Source of the DNA: Komagataeibacter kakiaceti JCM 25156
GTDB lineage: Bacteria > Pseudomonadota > Alphaproteobacteria > Acetobacterales > Acetobacteraceae
DNA: 26,118 nucleotides
Direction: 5' to 3'
Assembly: GCF_000613305.1 (NCBI RefSeq)
Contig: NZ_BAIO01000010.1
Location: 1-26,118 of the forward strand
Shown: positions 1-11,336 of the stretch, piece after piece
Layout of the letters: each line of letters opens with the position of its first letter
Position numbering within the stretch: position 1 is the stretch's first letter
Program-made: the position numbers and the translations under genes
The notes under the pieces: model-generated
The model's input: the letters and a program-made list of their open reading frames with translations, nothing else
Databases searched by the model: none
Told to the model about the DNA's origin: nothing

Positions 1-417
1 GCGCAGGGTCTGCTGTGGCACCGTATCATCCAGCCGCGCCAGCACCTCCCCCGCCCGCACGACGCTCCCGGCGGAAACCGAACGCGCCACGACCTTGCCG
101 GGCAGGCGGAAGGCGAGATTGACGTAGCGGTGGGCCGCGACCTGCCCTGTCACCACCTCCGCGTTCGCATCGGGCGCGGGTTCAACAATGACCGAGCGCA
201 CGGGGCGGACTTCCTCCACAGGCACCTTTTTATGGCAGGCGGACAGGAACAGCAGCAGGCAGAGCAGAATCAGGCCCGGCCCCGTTGGACGCTCCGCCTT
301 TTCCACCACGGGCGCGACGCCATCCCCATCACACAGGGGGGAAAAGAAAATGGTGGCCAGGAATGAAGGCGGCTCCGCGTGCGCCACGGCCTCTTTGCCG
401 GCATGTCTGGTTTGCAT
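1..417 (-). CDS. RND efflux membrane-fusion (HlyD/AcrA-type) lipoprotein, N-terminal part
   Basis: The minus strand encodes the N-terminus of a periplasmic adaptor of a tripartite efflux pump; the rest lies beyond the left edge. Seen: a hydrophobic stretch LILLCLLLFLSAC ending in a lipobox-like LSAC, then HKKVPVEEVRPVRSVIVEP, then a biotinyl-lipoyl-like segment (VNLAFRLPGKVVARSVSAGS, VVRAGEVLARLDD). That order (lipid-anchored signal, RPV motif, GKV...V..G..V..G..LA.LD) is typical of the family. The start is uncertain: an ATG at 417 is the only in-frame ATG after the upstream stop and has GAGG about 12 bases upstream, but it gives a long polar leader; GTG codons at 309 and 306 would give a conventional lipoprotein signal. 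Substrate of the pump cannot be told. Confidence 0.8.
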   Translation of the reverse strand, partial: MQTRHAGKEAVAHAEPPSFLATIFFSPLCDGDGVAPVVEKAERPTGPGLILLCLLLFLSACHKKVPVEEVRPVRSVIVEPAPDANAEVVTGQVAAHRYVNLAFRLPGKVVARSVSAGSVVRAGEVLARLDDTVPQQTLR

Positions 418-785
418 GGATATGGACCATCCTCATTCATTCCATGGACCCGGCCATAGGATTCAACCGTTACGACCCACATAGACGAGACCGTATCGTA
501 TCGCAAGATGCCGAAAGATCATCCCGGCACCCGGCGGCTCACGCCCGCCCCCTTCGCGCATCCGCCCGAAAGGGATGTTCCCGCACCCCGTCAGAAGCCG
601 TTTTCGTACCCACATAAGGATGAAACAGACTTCAGGGCCGTATGCCGTGACAGAACCGGCCACTAAAAAACGGACAGGGCCACATTCACGGGTCATCACG
701 CGCCTCCCGCTATTTACGGTCCGCAGGGGTTACGCGATAAGGGCGCTCCGGCTTTTGCCCCCTCCCCTGCGTTATCTGAGGCTCC
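418..785. other. Intergenic region between divergent efflux and ABC-F genes
   Basis: About 370 bases between the minus-strand membrane-fusion gene and the plus-strand ABC-F gene. Short reading frames cross it on both strands, but none has a convincing ribosome site or recognisable protein. No tRNA-like fold, repeat or clear terminator was seen. It must hold the promoters of both flanking genes; I cannot place them with confidence. Confidence 0.5.
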
Positions 786-2406
786 ATGATCCGTCTCGAC
801 ACCATCAGCAAGCACAACGGCCATCGCGTCATCTTTGTCGACGCGTCGGCGGCCCTCCAGAAGGGTGAGAAAATCGGGCTGGTCGGGCCGAACGGCGCGG
901 GCAAGACGACGCTGTTCCGGCTGATTACCGGGCAGGAAGAACCTGATGATGGGCATATCCTGACCGATCGCGGCGTCACCATCGGTTTCTTCAATCAGGA
1001 CGTGGGGGAAATGGCGGGCCGCAGCGCGGTGGCCGAGGTCATGGACGGGGCTGGCCCCGTGGCCGTGATCGGGGCCGAACTGGCCGGGCTGGAAGCGGCG
1101 ATGGCGGACCCGGACCGGCTTGATGAACTGGACGCCATTCTCGAACGCTTTGGCGAGGTGCAGGCCCGTTTCGAGGAACTGGGCGCTACGCGCTGGATGG
1201 GCGCGCACGCGAAATCCTGCACGGGCTGGGCTTCAGCCAGGAGATGATGGATGGCGATGTCGGCCGCCTGTCTGGCGGGTGGAAGATGCGCGTGGCGCTG
1301 GCGCGCATCCTGCTTATGAAACCGGACGTGATGCTGCTGGACGAACCGAGCAACCATCTCGACCTGGAAAGCCTGATCTGGCTGGAGCAGTTCCTGGCCA
1401 CTTATGATGGCGCGCTGCTGATGACATCGCACGATCGCGCTTCATGAACCGGATCATCAACAAGGTGATCGAGATCGACGGTGGCGCGCTGTCAAGTTTT
1501 TCGGGCGATTACGAGTTCTATGAACAGCAGCGCGCCCAGAGCGAAAAGCAGCAGCAGGCCCAGTTCGACCGCCAGCAGGCCATGCTGGCCAAGGAAGTCG
1601 CCTTTATCGAGCGTTTCAAGGCCCGGGCCTCCCACGCGGCACAGGTGCAGAGCCGGGTCAAGAAACTGGACAAGATCGACCGGATCGAACCGCCCAGGCG
1701 CCGCCAGACCGTTTCCTTCACCTTCCCGCCCGCCCCGCGTTCGGGCGATGCGGTCGTCAACCTGCGCGGCGTGGACAAGGCCTATGGCAACCGCGTGATC
1801 TATCATGACCTTGACCTGCTGATCCGCCGGCAGGAACGCTGCTGCGTGCTCGGCGTCAACGGGGCGGGCAAATCGACCCTGCTGAAACTGGTCACCGGCA
1901 CCACGGAACCGGACGCCGGAACGGTCACGCTCGGCGGTAGCGTCCGGATGGGCTATTTCGCCCAGCACGCCATGGATCTGCTGGACGGTAATCTCACGAT
2001 TTCCGAAACCCTGAACAACGCCTTCCCGCTTGCCTCCCAGGGGTCGCTGCGGTCACTGGCGGGCAGTTTCGGTTTTCCCGGTGATGATATTGACAAGGTG
2101 TGCCGCGTCCTGTCCGGTGGCGAAAAGGCCCGTCTGGTTCTGGCGCTGATGCTGTACGACCCGCCAAACTTCCTGGTGCTGGACGAACCCACCAACCATC
2201 TCGACATCGCCACCAAGGAAATGTTGATCGCCGCCCTGGCCGATTACGATGGCACGATGCTGTTCGTCTCCCACGACCGTCATTTCCTGGCGGCCCTTTC
2301 CAACCGTGTTCTGGAACTCACGCCCGACGGGCTTCATCGCTACGACGGTGGATATACGGAATACGTCGCCCGGACCGGTCGCGAAGCACCGGGACTGCAT
2401 GCGTGA
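786..2406 (+). CDS. ABC-F family ATP-binding protein (two apparent frameshifts)
   Basis: Soluble twin-ATPase of the ABC-F class, proteins that act on the ribosome rather than in transport. Seen: first Walker [10 protein letters not shown] (about residues 34-42), signature LSGGW, Walker [11 protein letters not shown]; a charged Q/K/R-rich linker; second Walker [10 protein letters not shown] (about 357-365), signature LSGGEKARL, Walker [11 protein letters not shown] and SHDRHF. The start ATG at 786 follows TGAGG by four bases. Reading is broken twice by one missing base: near 1181-1185 (ELGATRW should read about ELGGYALDG) and near 1437-1441 (SHDRAS should read SHDRAFMNR). Corrected, it gives about 540 residues, normal for the family. 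I do not assign a subfamily. The breaks look like sequencing errors because every catalytic motif is kept. Confidence 0.88.
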
Positions 2407-2445
2407 CGCCACGTTCCTTACCGGAATTCCGTCTGTAAATTCAGG

Positions 2446-2528
2446 AAAGTTTTGGGGAAAGCCTTTTTCAGGGAGCTTCGGGAAACGCCGCCTTTTTGAA
2501 AAAAGGTGGCGCCCGGAAACTTTTATTT
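2446..2528. repeat. Intergenic palindromic repeat, copy 1
   Basis: An 83-base AT-rich element bounded by AAGTTTT (2447) and AAACTTTTATTT (to 2528). It holds a strong hairpin at 2486-2511, arms CGCCGCCTTTTT and AAAAAAGGTGGCG, and a weaker AAAGCCTTTTTC / GGGAGCTTC unit. Related sequence recurs at 3848-3900, 18096-18140 and 18285-18367. It lies just after the ABC-F gene and may also terminate its transcript. Confidence 0.75.
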
Positions 2529-2629
2529 CCTTTATCAATCAGTTGTTTTCAAACAGCCCCTGAACACCACGGGAAACCACGGCACATGGCGTGCGTCTGT
2601 TTCGTATCAACACGAAGCAGGATGCCCCC

Positions 2630-3833
2630 ATGAAAGCACTGACCTGGCAGAAAAAGGGTAAGATCACATGCGAAAGCGTGCCTGACCCTGTCATTGTCGA
2701 TGGCCATGACGCCATCATAAAGGTGACGGCCTGCGCCATCTGCGGCTCTGACCTTCATCTGATGGACGGCATGATGCCGACCATGCAGCGCGGCGACATT
2801 CTTGGCCACGAGACCATGGGGGAAGTGGTCGAGGTTGGAAAGGACAATACCCGCCTGTCGGTCGGGGACCGTATTGTCGTGCCCTTCACCATTTCCTGCG
2901 GGGCATGCCGGCAGTGCAGGTGGGGCAACTGGAGCTGCTGCGAACGGACGAATCCCAACGGACGCCTGCAGGCCGAAACCTTTGGCTATCCATTATCCGG
3001 CCTGTTTGGCTATTCCCATATTACGGGTGGCTTTGCGGGCGGTCAGGCGGAATATCTGCGTGTTCCCTATGCCGATGTCGGGCCGATCGTAATTCCGGAG
3101 GGGCTAGACGATGAACAGGTCCTGTTCCTGTCCGACATTTTCCCTACGGGCTATCAGGCTGCTGAAAACTGCGAAATCACACCGGACTCCGAAAAGACCA
3201 TCGCCGTCTGGGGCTGTGGACCGGTTGGGCAGATGGCGATCCGGTCGTGCTTCCTGCTGGGCGCGAAGCGTGTCATCGCCATAGATGAAGTGCCCGGGAG
3301 ACTGGCGATGGCGCGCGCGGGCGGGGCCGAAACCATAGATTTCCGCACCCACAACATTCAGGAAACGCTTGTGGAAATGACCGACGGGCTTGGCCCCGAT
3401 GCGGTGATCGAAGCGGTCGGGATGGAAGCGCATGGCGCCGACACCATGATGCAGAAGGTCGGTTCAGCTGCTGTCCGCCACGACGCTGGAGCGGCCTTTC
3501 GCCCTCAATCAGGCCATTCTTGGCTGCAGGCCGGGCGGCATCGTGTCGATGCCGGGTGTATATGCCGGTGCGCTGGGCCCTGTCATGATCGGTGTGCTCA
3601 TGAACAAGGGCCTGACGTTACGCACCGGACAGACCAATACGCAGAAATATCTCAGCCCGCTTCTGGAGCGGATCCAGAAAGGGGAGATCGACCCCTCCTT
3701 CGTCATCACTCACCGTTCCACAAATCTGGAAGACGGTCCGGCCCTTTATGAGAAATTCAGGGACAAGAAAGACAACTGCACCAAGGTTGTCTTTCGACCC
3801 GATGGGAACCGAGAAGTTCCCACAAACAGATAA
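2630..3833 (+). CDS. Zinc-dependent alcohol dehydrogenase, formaldehyde dehydrogenase-like subgroup (one frameshift)
   Basis: Medium-chain zinc dehydrogenase acting on an alcohol or aldehyde with NAD(P). Seen: catalytic zinc ligands Cys38 (CAICGSDLH), His60 and Glu61 ([12 protein letters not shown]); structural-zinc cysteines from residue 90 ([15 protein letters not shown]); Rossmann motif [10 protein letters not shown]; late block SMPGVYAG...[18 protein letters not shown] followed by SFVITHR, typical of the glutathione-independent formaldehyde dehydrogenase-like group. ATG 2630 was chosen because family similarity begins at MKALTW. One extra base near 3460-3463 shifts the frame (removing a G gives [21 protein letters not shown]). 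Corrected length is about 400 residues. It converges with frmA, but its true substrate is unknown. Confidence 0.87.
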
Positions 3834-3847
3834 TGCAAAGGAATGGA

Positions 3848-3900
3848 AGTTCCTGGATGCCGCCTTTTTCTGAAAAAGGCTTCACCAAGAACTTCTTTAT
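3848..3900. terminator. Bidirectional terminator-like hairpin within repeat copy 2
   Basis: Perfect hairpin with arms GCCTTTTTC (3862-3870) and GAAAAAGGC (3872-3880) and a one-base loop, between the convergent alcohol dehydrogenase and frmA genes. The flanks GGAAGTTCCTGG and TTCACCAAGAACTTCTTTAT match the flanks of the other copies in inverted orientation, so this is a short member of the same repeat family. Its site and symmetry fit a terminator working for both strands. Confidence 0.7.
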
Positions 3901-3923
3901 GAAAAGCTGGAGCGTACGCCCGT

Positions 3924-5140
<1,217 letters not shown>

Positions 5141-5242
5141 CTATCCCATATACCTGTCCGGATAACCTTATGATACGGGCCTTCATGCCCCGGCATGTCC
5201 ATCATCGGGCACATTCCTGAAGCATGCAAATACAGCAGAACC

Positions 5243-6400
5243 CTAGACAACAATATTACGCAGGAATTCCTCACATTCGGCAAGCTGCTGCAATGATACG
5301 AATTCGTCCGCCTTATGCGCCTGCACGATTGAACCGGGACCGCAGACCAGCGCGTCAATTCCCACCTGCTGGAACAGGCCCGCCTCCGTTCCATAGGACA
5401 CGCAGTTACACTGCCTGTTTCCAAGCGCATCCATCATATCGTCAATGGCCTCACAGAAACGACCGGACAGGGCTGGCACATTGGCGCGCCGAAATAATGT
5501 CACCCCCACATCCGGGTGATTGCGCCGCATGGCCGGGACGATCTCATGGTCAATATAATTCCTGATCGTCTTTTCTATCCCATCACTGTCTTCCTGTGGG
5601 AGGGAGCGGAACTGGAAGGTGAAATCACACAGATCCGGCACCGTATTGGTGGAAAGGCCGCCCTCGATCGTGCCGACCGAGAATGTGGTGTAAGGCGGAT
5701 CAAAATCCGGGTCCTGCAGGTTTTCATGCTGGAAAGCCTTCGCCATGCCATCAAGGAAGGTGATGATCTTCGCGGCATAGGTAATGGCGTTCACCCCATC
5801 GGCGCTGGCGGAATGACATGCCCGGCCATGCACCCGGCATTCAAACACGCGCGACGCCTTATGCGCGGTAACCGGCGTCATGTCCGTAGGTTCACCCACA
5901 AGACAGACGCGCGGACGGTAGCCGCGCGCGACAATATCACGGATCATCAGCGGCGCGCCGATACAGCCCAGTTCCTCATCAAACGACAGGGCGTAATGAA
6001 GCGGGTATTCAGGGCGTTTTCGCGCAAACTCCTCACTCAGCGCAATGGCGGTTCCCAGAAAACCCTTCATGTCACACGCGCCCCGGCCATACAGCTTTCC
6101 ATCACGGATGGAGGCGACGAACGGGTCCGATGTCCACGCCTGCCCCGCCACGGGCACCACATCCGTATGGCCGGACAGCACCAGCCCGTCGTGCAGCGCG
6201 CCGTTGCGCCCCGGCAATGTCGCAAACAGGTTGGCCTTGGTGCCGGCCTCGTTTGCCGTCAGGTCAACCTCCATGCCCAACTGGCGGAAATGCGCGGCGA
6301 CTTCCATAACTAGGCTGAGATTGGACCGGGAGGAAATACTCTCATGCGCGATCAGGCGCGTGATCCAGTCAAGGGTGTGCTGACTTGGCATGGCGGTCAT
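5243..6400 (-). CDS. argE: ArgE-type M20 metallopeptidase (acetylornithine deacetylase family)
   Basis: Zinc amidohydrolase of the M20/ArgE family that removes an acyl group from an N-acyl amino acid; acetylornithine is the classical substrate. Seen: zinc and catalytic residues His78 and Asp80 (SGHTDVVP), Asp110 (GRGACDMKG), Glu142-Glu143 (FDEELGCIG), Glu170 (VGEPTDM) and a late His (VQAHKADEF). About 385 residues, unbroken. ATG 6400 chosen; ATG 6391 is equally possible and the ribosome site is weak (GGGAG, spacing about 12). It lies 87 bases downstream of the TonB receptor on the same strand, so the two may share a transcript. Because the neighbourhood is about histidine, an N-acyl-histidine role is possible, but nothing in the sequence requires it. 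Confidence 0.85.
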   Translation of the reverse strand: MTAMPSQHTLDWITRLIAHESISSRSNLSLVMEVAAHFRQLGMEVDLTANEAGTKANLFATLPGRNGALHDGLVLSGHTDVVPVAGQAWTSDPFVASIRDGKLYGRGACDMKGFLGTAIALSEEFARKRPEYPLHYALSFDEELGCIGAPLMIRDIVARGYRPRVCLVGEPTDMTPVTAHKASRVFECRVHGRACHSASADGVNAITYAAKIITFLDGMAKAFQHENLQDPDFDPPYTTFSVGTIEGGLSTNTVPDLCDFTFQFRSLPQEDSDGIEKTIRNYIDHEIVPAMRRNHPDVGVTLFRRANVPALSGRFCEAIDDMMDALGNRQCNCVSYGTEAGLFQQVGIDALVCGPGSIVQAHKADEFVSLQQLAECEEFLRNIVV

Positions 6401-6487
6401 GGAAAGAAAGATACTCCCGAGGCAATGCAAAAGCCGGCACAGGCCCGGAAGGCATATGCCGACTGCTGCCGCCTGATTTAGACGCTA

Positions 6488-8943
6488 TCAGAAATTCGCG
6501 CTGAGCGAACCGAAGAACATGCGCGGCGCACCGACCAGGAAGGACTGGTAGGCCATGGCCCCCTGGGAAATGCTGAGCGGGTTACCGTTTTCACCCATGG
6601 TGGAGATGTAATGGGAGTTCGAAAGATTGGTCACGCTGAAGGACAGCGTCAGATCCTTGGCCGGGGAAAGCTTGCGATGGATCGCGCCGATCTTGCTGAG
6701 GTTGTACTGCACACCCAGATTGGCGAGCCAGTAGGACGGGATCTTGACATCCCCCACATAGCTGTAGTTACGGCGGCTGTTGTAGCTTGCGTCAACATAG
6801 GCCGTCAGCCCCTGATAGGTATATGACAGGCGGGTCTTGTACATGAAGCGCGGATAGTTGATAACCTGCACGCCACGGGTATGGTACAGCGTGCCGCCAT
6901 CCATCAGGTTGTTGTCATACGTTGCGTGGTCATAGCTGAAGCTGTTGGTGAATGTCAGGTTATGGATGGGCATGACCGTCAGGGCGGCATCCACGCCATT
7001 CATCGTCACGCCACCCACGTTCGCCACCGTGGAGAGCGGATTGACCGCCGATCCCGACGTGATCTGCTGCAGGCGGTTGTTAAAGTTCGTGCGGTAGCCA
7101 TACAGCGACAGACCGACAAACTGCGTGGAGTAACGATAGCCCAGCGCATAGGTCCAGTCCGTCTCGGGGTGGATGTTGGAACGCTCGGCATTGAACGCCT
7201 GCTGGGTCACGGCGAATGGCGAGGCGCAGAGGTTGTATCCGCACTGGGCGTAGGTATGCACGTTCTCTGAAATATCGAAGAACAGTTCATGATTCTTCAG
7301 GAAATGCCAGTCCGCGCTGATATGCGGCAGGAAAGGCTTGGCAGTGGTCAGGCCGACGCCACTGGCCAGTTCCGTGCCCGCGCCATAATAATCCTGGTTC
7401 GCGTAGCCATTGCCCACGCGCGTGGTGCTGAGAACGGACTTGAAACCGAAATGCAGGGCCAGACCGTGCACGGGGCGGAACGTGTCCTGCACGAACGCCG
7501 TGAAGGTATTGGTGTTGTAATCCTGATTGTAAATCTCGGCGAAGGGATGCTTCCAGTAGTTCAGCGGGTTGGGCAGCGCCTGCGTCAACTGGCCGTTGAC
7601 GATGTTGGGCATCTGGAAGTCGTATTCAGGCGACTGGTAGCTGTTGTTTTCATACCAGACGCCGCCCGACAACTGGTTCCTGCTCGTATCGTAATGCACC
7701 TGTGAAATGATGCCGTAGCGGCGGATGCCCGGCGCCTTGCGCAGTTCCGAAAGCGGGGAACCATTGGGGGAGGGATAATAGGGCGTCGTCCATGTGGACT
7801 GGGTCGTTTCACCATGGCCATAGGCCGTGGTGTCCCACATGACGTTATGCGCCAGCTTGATATGCGCCTTGATGCCGCCGAAATAGTCCTCGCTGTTGAG
7901 AACCGCGTCGTAATAGGCCGAATCCTCGGGATCCTGCAGGCCGGAAAAGGATGAGGGGAAAATGCCGTTGGCGGCGTTGATCGCGGCCTGCAACCCGCTC
8001 TGCCTGCCGTTATAATAGTTGGTGACGTTGTAACCGGCCTTCTGGATCACCTCGGGCGAAGCATCGGGGGTGGAGAACTGGTGCATGTCGGCCCAGTCGA
8101 AATAGGCGGACAGGGAGCTTTCCTCACCCAGTGGCTGGACCAGCTTGGCGTTGACCTGCTGGACGAACTGCTCACCCGTTCCCTTCCAGATCTGCCCGTC
8201 CTGGCGGCTGTAGGATGTATAGAAGCGCGTGCCCGTGCGGTTCAGGTCACCACTCTCCAGCCGTACGAACGTATGGTAGTTGGCGAAACTGCCAAAGCCC
8301 TGGCTGATCGTGCCGCCCATCTTGTGCGACGGATCGCGCGAGACATAGGCCATCGACCCGCCAAGGTTGTTGGTGGCGGCAATATCCTCCGCGCCTGCGG
8401 ACTGGGAGACGTCGATACGCCCCACATTTTCGGACGAGATGGCGAGCAGCGCGTTGAAGCCGTTATAGTTTCGCAGCGACTGTTCACCCAGCGGCATGCC
8501 GTCGAGCGTGAACCCGATTTCCTGCTGCTGGAAGCCGTGCATGAAAATCTGTTCGGACCAGATGTCCACACCCTGCGCATCGGCTGACTGGAACATGACA
8601 CCGGGCAACTGGGACAGGACCTTGAGCGGGTTGGTCCCGGCGGGGGCCTGCGACAGCAGCTTCTGGCTGACGGTGACAAGCGCGCCATGGGAGACGTGGC
8701 GCGACCTGACGTTGAATGTTTCGGAGGTGGAGCTGAGATAGACCCCCTCCTTGCTTCCCGTGGCGGTGTGACTGCTGGCCGATGTCGCGGCGTGGGCAGC
8801 GGTCCGGCGGGGAGCGTGGCGCTCCTCGGTCCCTTCCTTCCCGGCTGCCTGCGGAACCGTCTGCGCCGAGCTACGCCGGTTCCGATGGTGACGAGCGTGG
8901 TGGAAAAGAGACATAATTTTGATAACGAAATATTCCGTATCAT
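6488..8943 (-). CDS. TonB-dependent outer-membrane receptor (frameshift just after the signal peptide)
   Basis: Outer-membrane beta-barrel importer driven by TonB. Seen: plug domain VLSQLPGVMFQSADAQGVDIW...FMHGFQQQEIGFTLDGMPLGEQ, a SVGRIDV-like block (ENVGRIDVSQSAGAEDIAATNNLGGSMAYVSR), many alternating barrel strands, and a C-terminal ...FFGSLSANF ending in Phe. The long frame alone (from 8914) lacks a signal peptide. The +1-related frame starting at ATG 8943 supplies one: MIRNISLSKLCLFSTTLVTIGTG, with AGAGG six bases upstream. Restoring one missing G/C near 8865-8868 joins them as VARAQTVPQAAG, giving an A-R-A cleavage site before Gln and about 818 residues. The ligand is unknown; an operator-like palindrome lies upstream at 9061-9082. 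Confidence 0.9.
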
Positions 8944-9060
8944 TATTGACCTCTACATACGACGCTTAACCGCAGGCAGTAGCCGCGCCTTCGTTAGCAT
9001 AAGATTGTGAAAATATGCGACCCGGGGCCGGGAGCTGATCCGTTCTACAGACAGGCTAGG

Positions 9061-9082
9061 TTGTCTATACGAGTATAGTCAA
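9061..9082. promoter_or_regulatory. Operator-like palindrome upstream of the TonB receptor (candidate HutC/GntR site)
   Basis: Near-perfect inverted repeat: arms TTGTCTATAC and GTATAGTCAA around a GA centre, one mismatch per arm. The core GTCTATAC at 9063-9070 fits the GTNTANAC pattern of GntR/HutC-family operators and is identical to the core upstream of hutC (23617-23624). On the minus strand it also contains TATACT, a good -10 for the receptor. The link to HutC is inference. Confidence 0.5.
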
Positions 9083-9105
9083 TAAGATTCGTATCGAAAC
9101 CGCAA

Positions 9106-10523
9106 TCAGTCCGTCGTTTTTCCGCGCCCTGTGGCGCGCATCGCCACGACATAGACAAGGCCGGTCAGGGCCAGCCCGAATACCCACGACAGGTCGGCCC
9201 CGCCAAATGCCTGCGCAAATGGCCCCATATACAGTTCGTTAGCCAGAAACGGCACCTGCACGATCAGGCCGAAAATGTAAGACAGCATGGCCCGCATGTT
9301 GAAGCGGCCGTACACACCCCCATCAGCGGCAAAGAAAGATGGCAGGTCATAGTTGCCATGGCGCAACACATAATAATCAACCAGATTGATGGCCGACCAC
9401 GGAACCATGATCGCCATGAGCAACTGGAGGAACCCGGCATAGGCCTTGTCGAACTGTCCGGCCATGCCAACCGCCAGCACCGTCGCCACGCACAGAAGCA
9501 CAACCGATATCGCCACGCGCCACCCCCGCCCGAAATGCCGGTGCGGAGCCAGGGTATGGAATACCGTGATGGAGGACAGCGCCCCGCAATAAAGGTTCAT
9601 GGCATTGGCGATGATGATGCCCAGCGACAGCACCCCGAGAACGGGCGCCGCCAGCCACCCCAGTTCCCGCCCCAGCACGGCGGCGACATCCGCCCCCGTC
9701 ACCACGCCGATCAGCATGGCGACGAACGACCCCAGCACGCAGCCCCAGTAGGTGGCATGGAACGCCTGCCGCTCCCCCGCCGGGCTGCTGGCAGGTAGCG
9801 CGAATAATCCGAAACATAGGGCGCATAGGCGATCTGCCACAGCGCCGCGAGCGACATGGCCCCCAGAAAGCCCGGTACCGTGTCATGCCCGTCACCGACC
9901 CACCATGCCGTGCCCCGGGGCACATGCCACAGCGCCACGACAAGACAGGTCAGCACCGCCGCCCCACACAGCAGCGATGCGATACGGGTCGCGCCATGGA
10001 TGGCGCGGTAGCCCAGCACCGCCGGCACCAGTGAAAGGAACGCCACCACCAGCATGCCCGGCGTCCCGCCAAGATGCCCGTCCATCGTGGCCAGCCCCTG
10101 CGCGCCCAGCACAAGGTTGGACGCGGAAAAGCCCAGAAACATGATGACGATCAGCGCGGTCATGGGGGCCGCGCCCAGCATGCCGAACTGCGCGCGCGAC
10201 TGCACCATCTGCGGGATGCCAAGATGCGGCCCCTGCGCCGCGTGCAGCGCCATGAACAGGCCACCGATCAGGTTGCCCACAATGGCGGCCATGATCGCGG
10301 CAAGCGGCGTAAGGTGGAATGTGCCACGCATGACCCCACCCGTCGTGACGGTCAGCATGGTCATGTTGGCGCCAAACCACAGCGCCAGCAGGTCGCGCGC
10401 CCGCCCGTGCCGTTCCGACACCGCGACCGGATAGATCGTCTGGAATTCAACGGTCTTTTCGGGCAGGAAATCCTCGATCAGTTCCGCGTGCGCTTCGGTT
10501 TTCGTACCTTGGGTGATCATCAT
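9106..10523 (-). CDS. NCS1-family purine/cytosine-type permease (one frameshift)
   Basis: Inner-membrane secondary transporter of the nucleobase-cation-symport-1 family. Seen: N-terminal polar leader with DFLPEKTVEFQTIYPV, then hydrophobic helices across the protein; LWFGANMTMLTVTTGG, GPHLGIPQMVQSRAQFG (a family hallmark), YAPYVSDYSRYLP, and MVPWSAINLVDYYVLRHGNYDL near the C-terminus. One missing base near 9788-9793 (RYLPAARRG should read about RYLPSSPAGERQAFHATYWG). Corrected length about 472 residues, normal. It follows the ABC ATPase by 30 bases on the same strand, so it is probably the last gene of the same operon. The substrate could be a nucleobase-like or imidazole compound; urocanate, hydantoin or a histidine derivative would fit the context, but this is inference. 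Confidence 0.87.
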
Positions 10524-10553
10524 GCGTGCGCCCTATCGTAAAAGCGGTTCGTG

Positions 10554-11336
10554 TCAGCCATGGGCCATCTCCATGAAGGTCCGTATGCGGGGCGGCGCAC
10601 TGGCGCCGAATATTTCACTGGCCGACCCGCTCTCCGCTATGCGGCCCCCTTCGCAGAAATGGACCGTATGCGCGATCGAGCGCACGAAACGCATTTCATG
10701 GGTCACGATCAGCATGGTCATCCCCTCCGCCGACAGGTCGCGGATCACGCCCTGTACTTCCTGCACCAGCTGGGGGTCCAGCGCGCTGGTCGGTTCATCG
10801 AACAGGATAAGCGCCGGTGACATGGCCAGCGCGCGCGCGATTCCGACACGCTGCTTCTGCCCACCGGAAAGCTGGTCGGGGTAGAAATCCGCCCGTTCCA
10901 GCATGCCCACACGGGCCAGGCAGTCACGCGCCCGGTCGTACGCCTCCGCCCGGCCACGACGCAGCACGACAACCTGCCCCTCCACCACGTTTTCCATGAC
11001 CGTACGGTGCGAAAACAGGTTGAAGTGCTGGAACACCATGGGCATGCGCGCCCGCGCGGCCTGGAGCGCGCGCGGCGGGGCGATACGGAAGATATTGCTG
11101 TTCCCGTCTTCCGAACACAGATGCTGCCCGAAGAACGTGATTTCCCCGCCATCGGGCTGCTCAAGGAAGTTGAGGCAGCGCAGGATGGTAGACTTGCCCG
11201 TACCGCTGGGGCCGATCAGGCACGCGATCTCGCCTTCATGCAGGGTCAGGTCCACACCCCGGAGAACCGCGTTGCCCCGGAAGGTCTTGCGCATCTGGCG
11301 CACGCTCAGCACGGGGGGGCTGAACTGGTCGTTCAT
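10554..11336 (-). CDS. Polar amino-acid ABC importer, ATPase subunit (HisP/GlnQ-like)
   Basis: Nucleotide-binding subunit that energises an amino-acid importer at the inner membrane. Seen: Walker A GPSGTGKST (residues 42-50), Q-loop MVFQHFNLFSHRTVMENV, signature LSGGQKQRVGIARALAM, Walker B ILFDEPTSALDP and switch IVTHEM. 260 residues, unbroken. The QHFNLFSH and HEMRFVR segments resemble HisP, and an extra stretch before the Q-loop (about SEDGNSNIFRIAPP) is at the place where HisP also has an insertion. Start ATG 11336 overlaps the permease stop (ATGA) and follows AAGGAGG. A histidine or histidine-like substrate is suggested by these features and by the context, not proved. Confidence 0.92.
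   Translation of the reverse strand: MNDQFSPPVLSVRQMRKTFRGNAVLRGVDLTLHEGEIACLIGPSGTGKSTILRCLNFLEQPDGGEITFFGQHLCSEDGNSNIFRIAPPRALQAARARMPMVFQHFNLFSHRTVMENVVEGQVVVLRRGRAEAYDRARDCLARVGMLERADFYPDQLSGGQKQRVGIARALAMSPALILFDEPTSALDPQLVQEVQGVIRDLSAEGMTMLIVTHEMRFVRSIAHTVHFCEGGRIAESGSASEIFGASAPPRIRTFMEMAHG

Noticed and set aside
786..2406. Splitting the ABC-F region into three separate small genes or invoking programmed frameshifting
   Set aside because: Both breaks are simple one-base losses; the pieces join to one normal-length ABC-F protein, and the downstream pieces lack credible starts.
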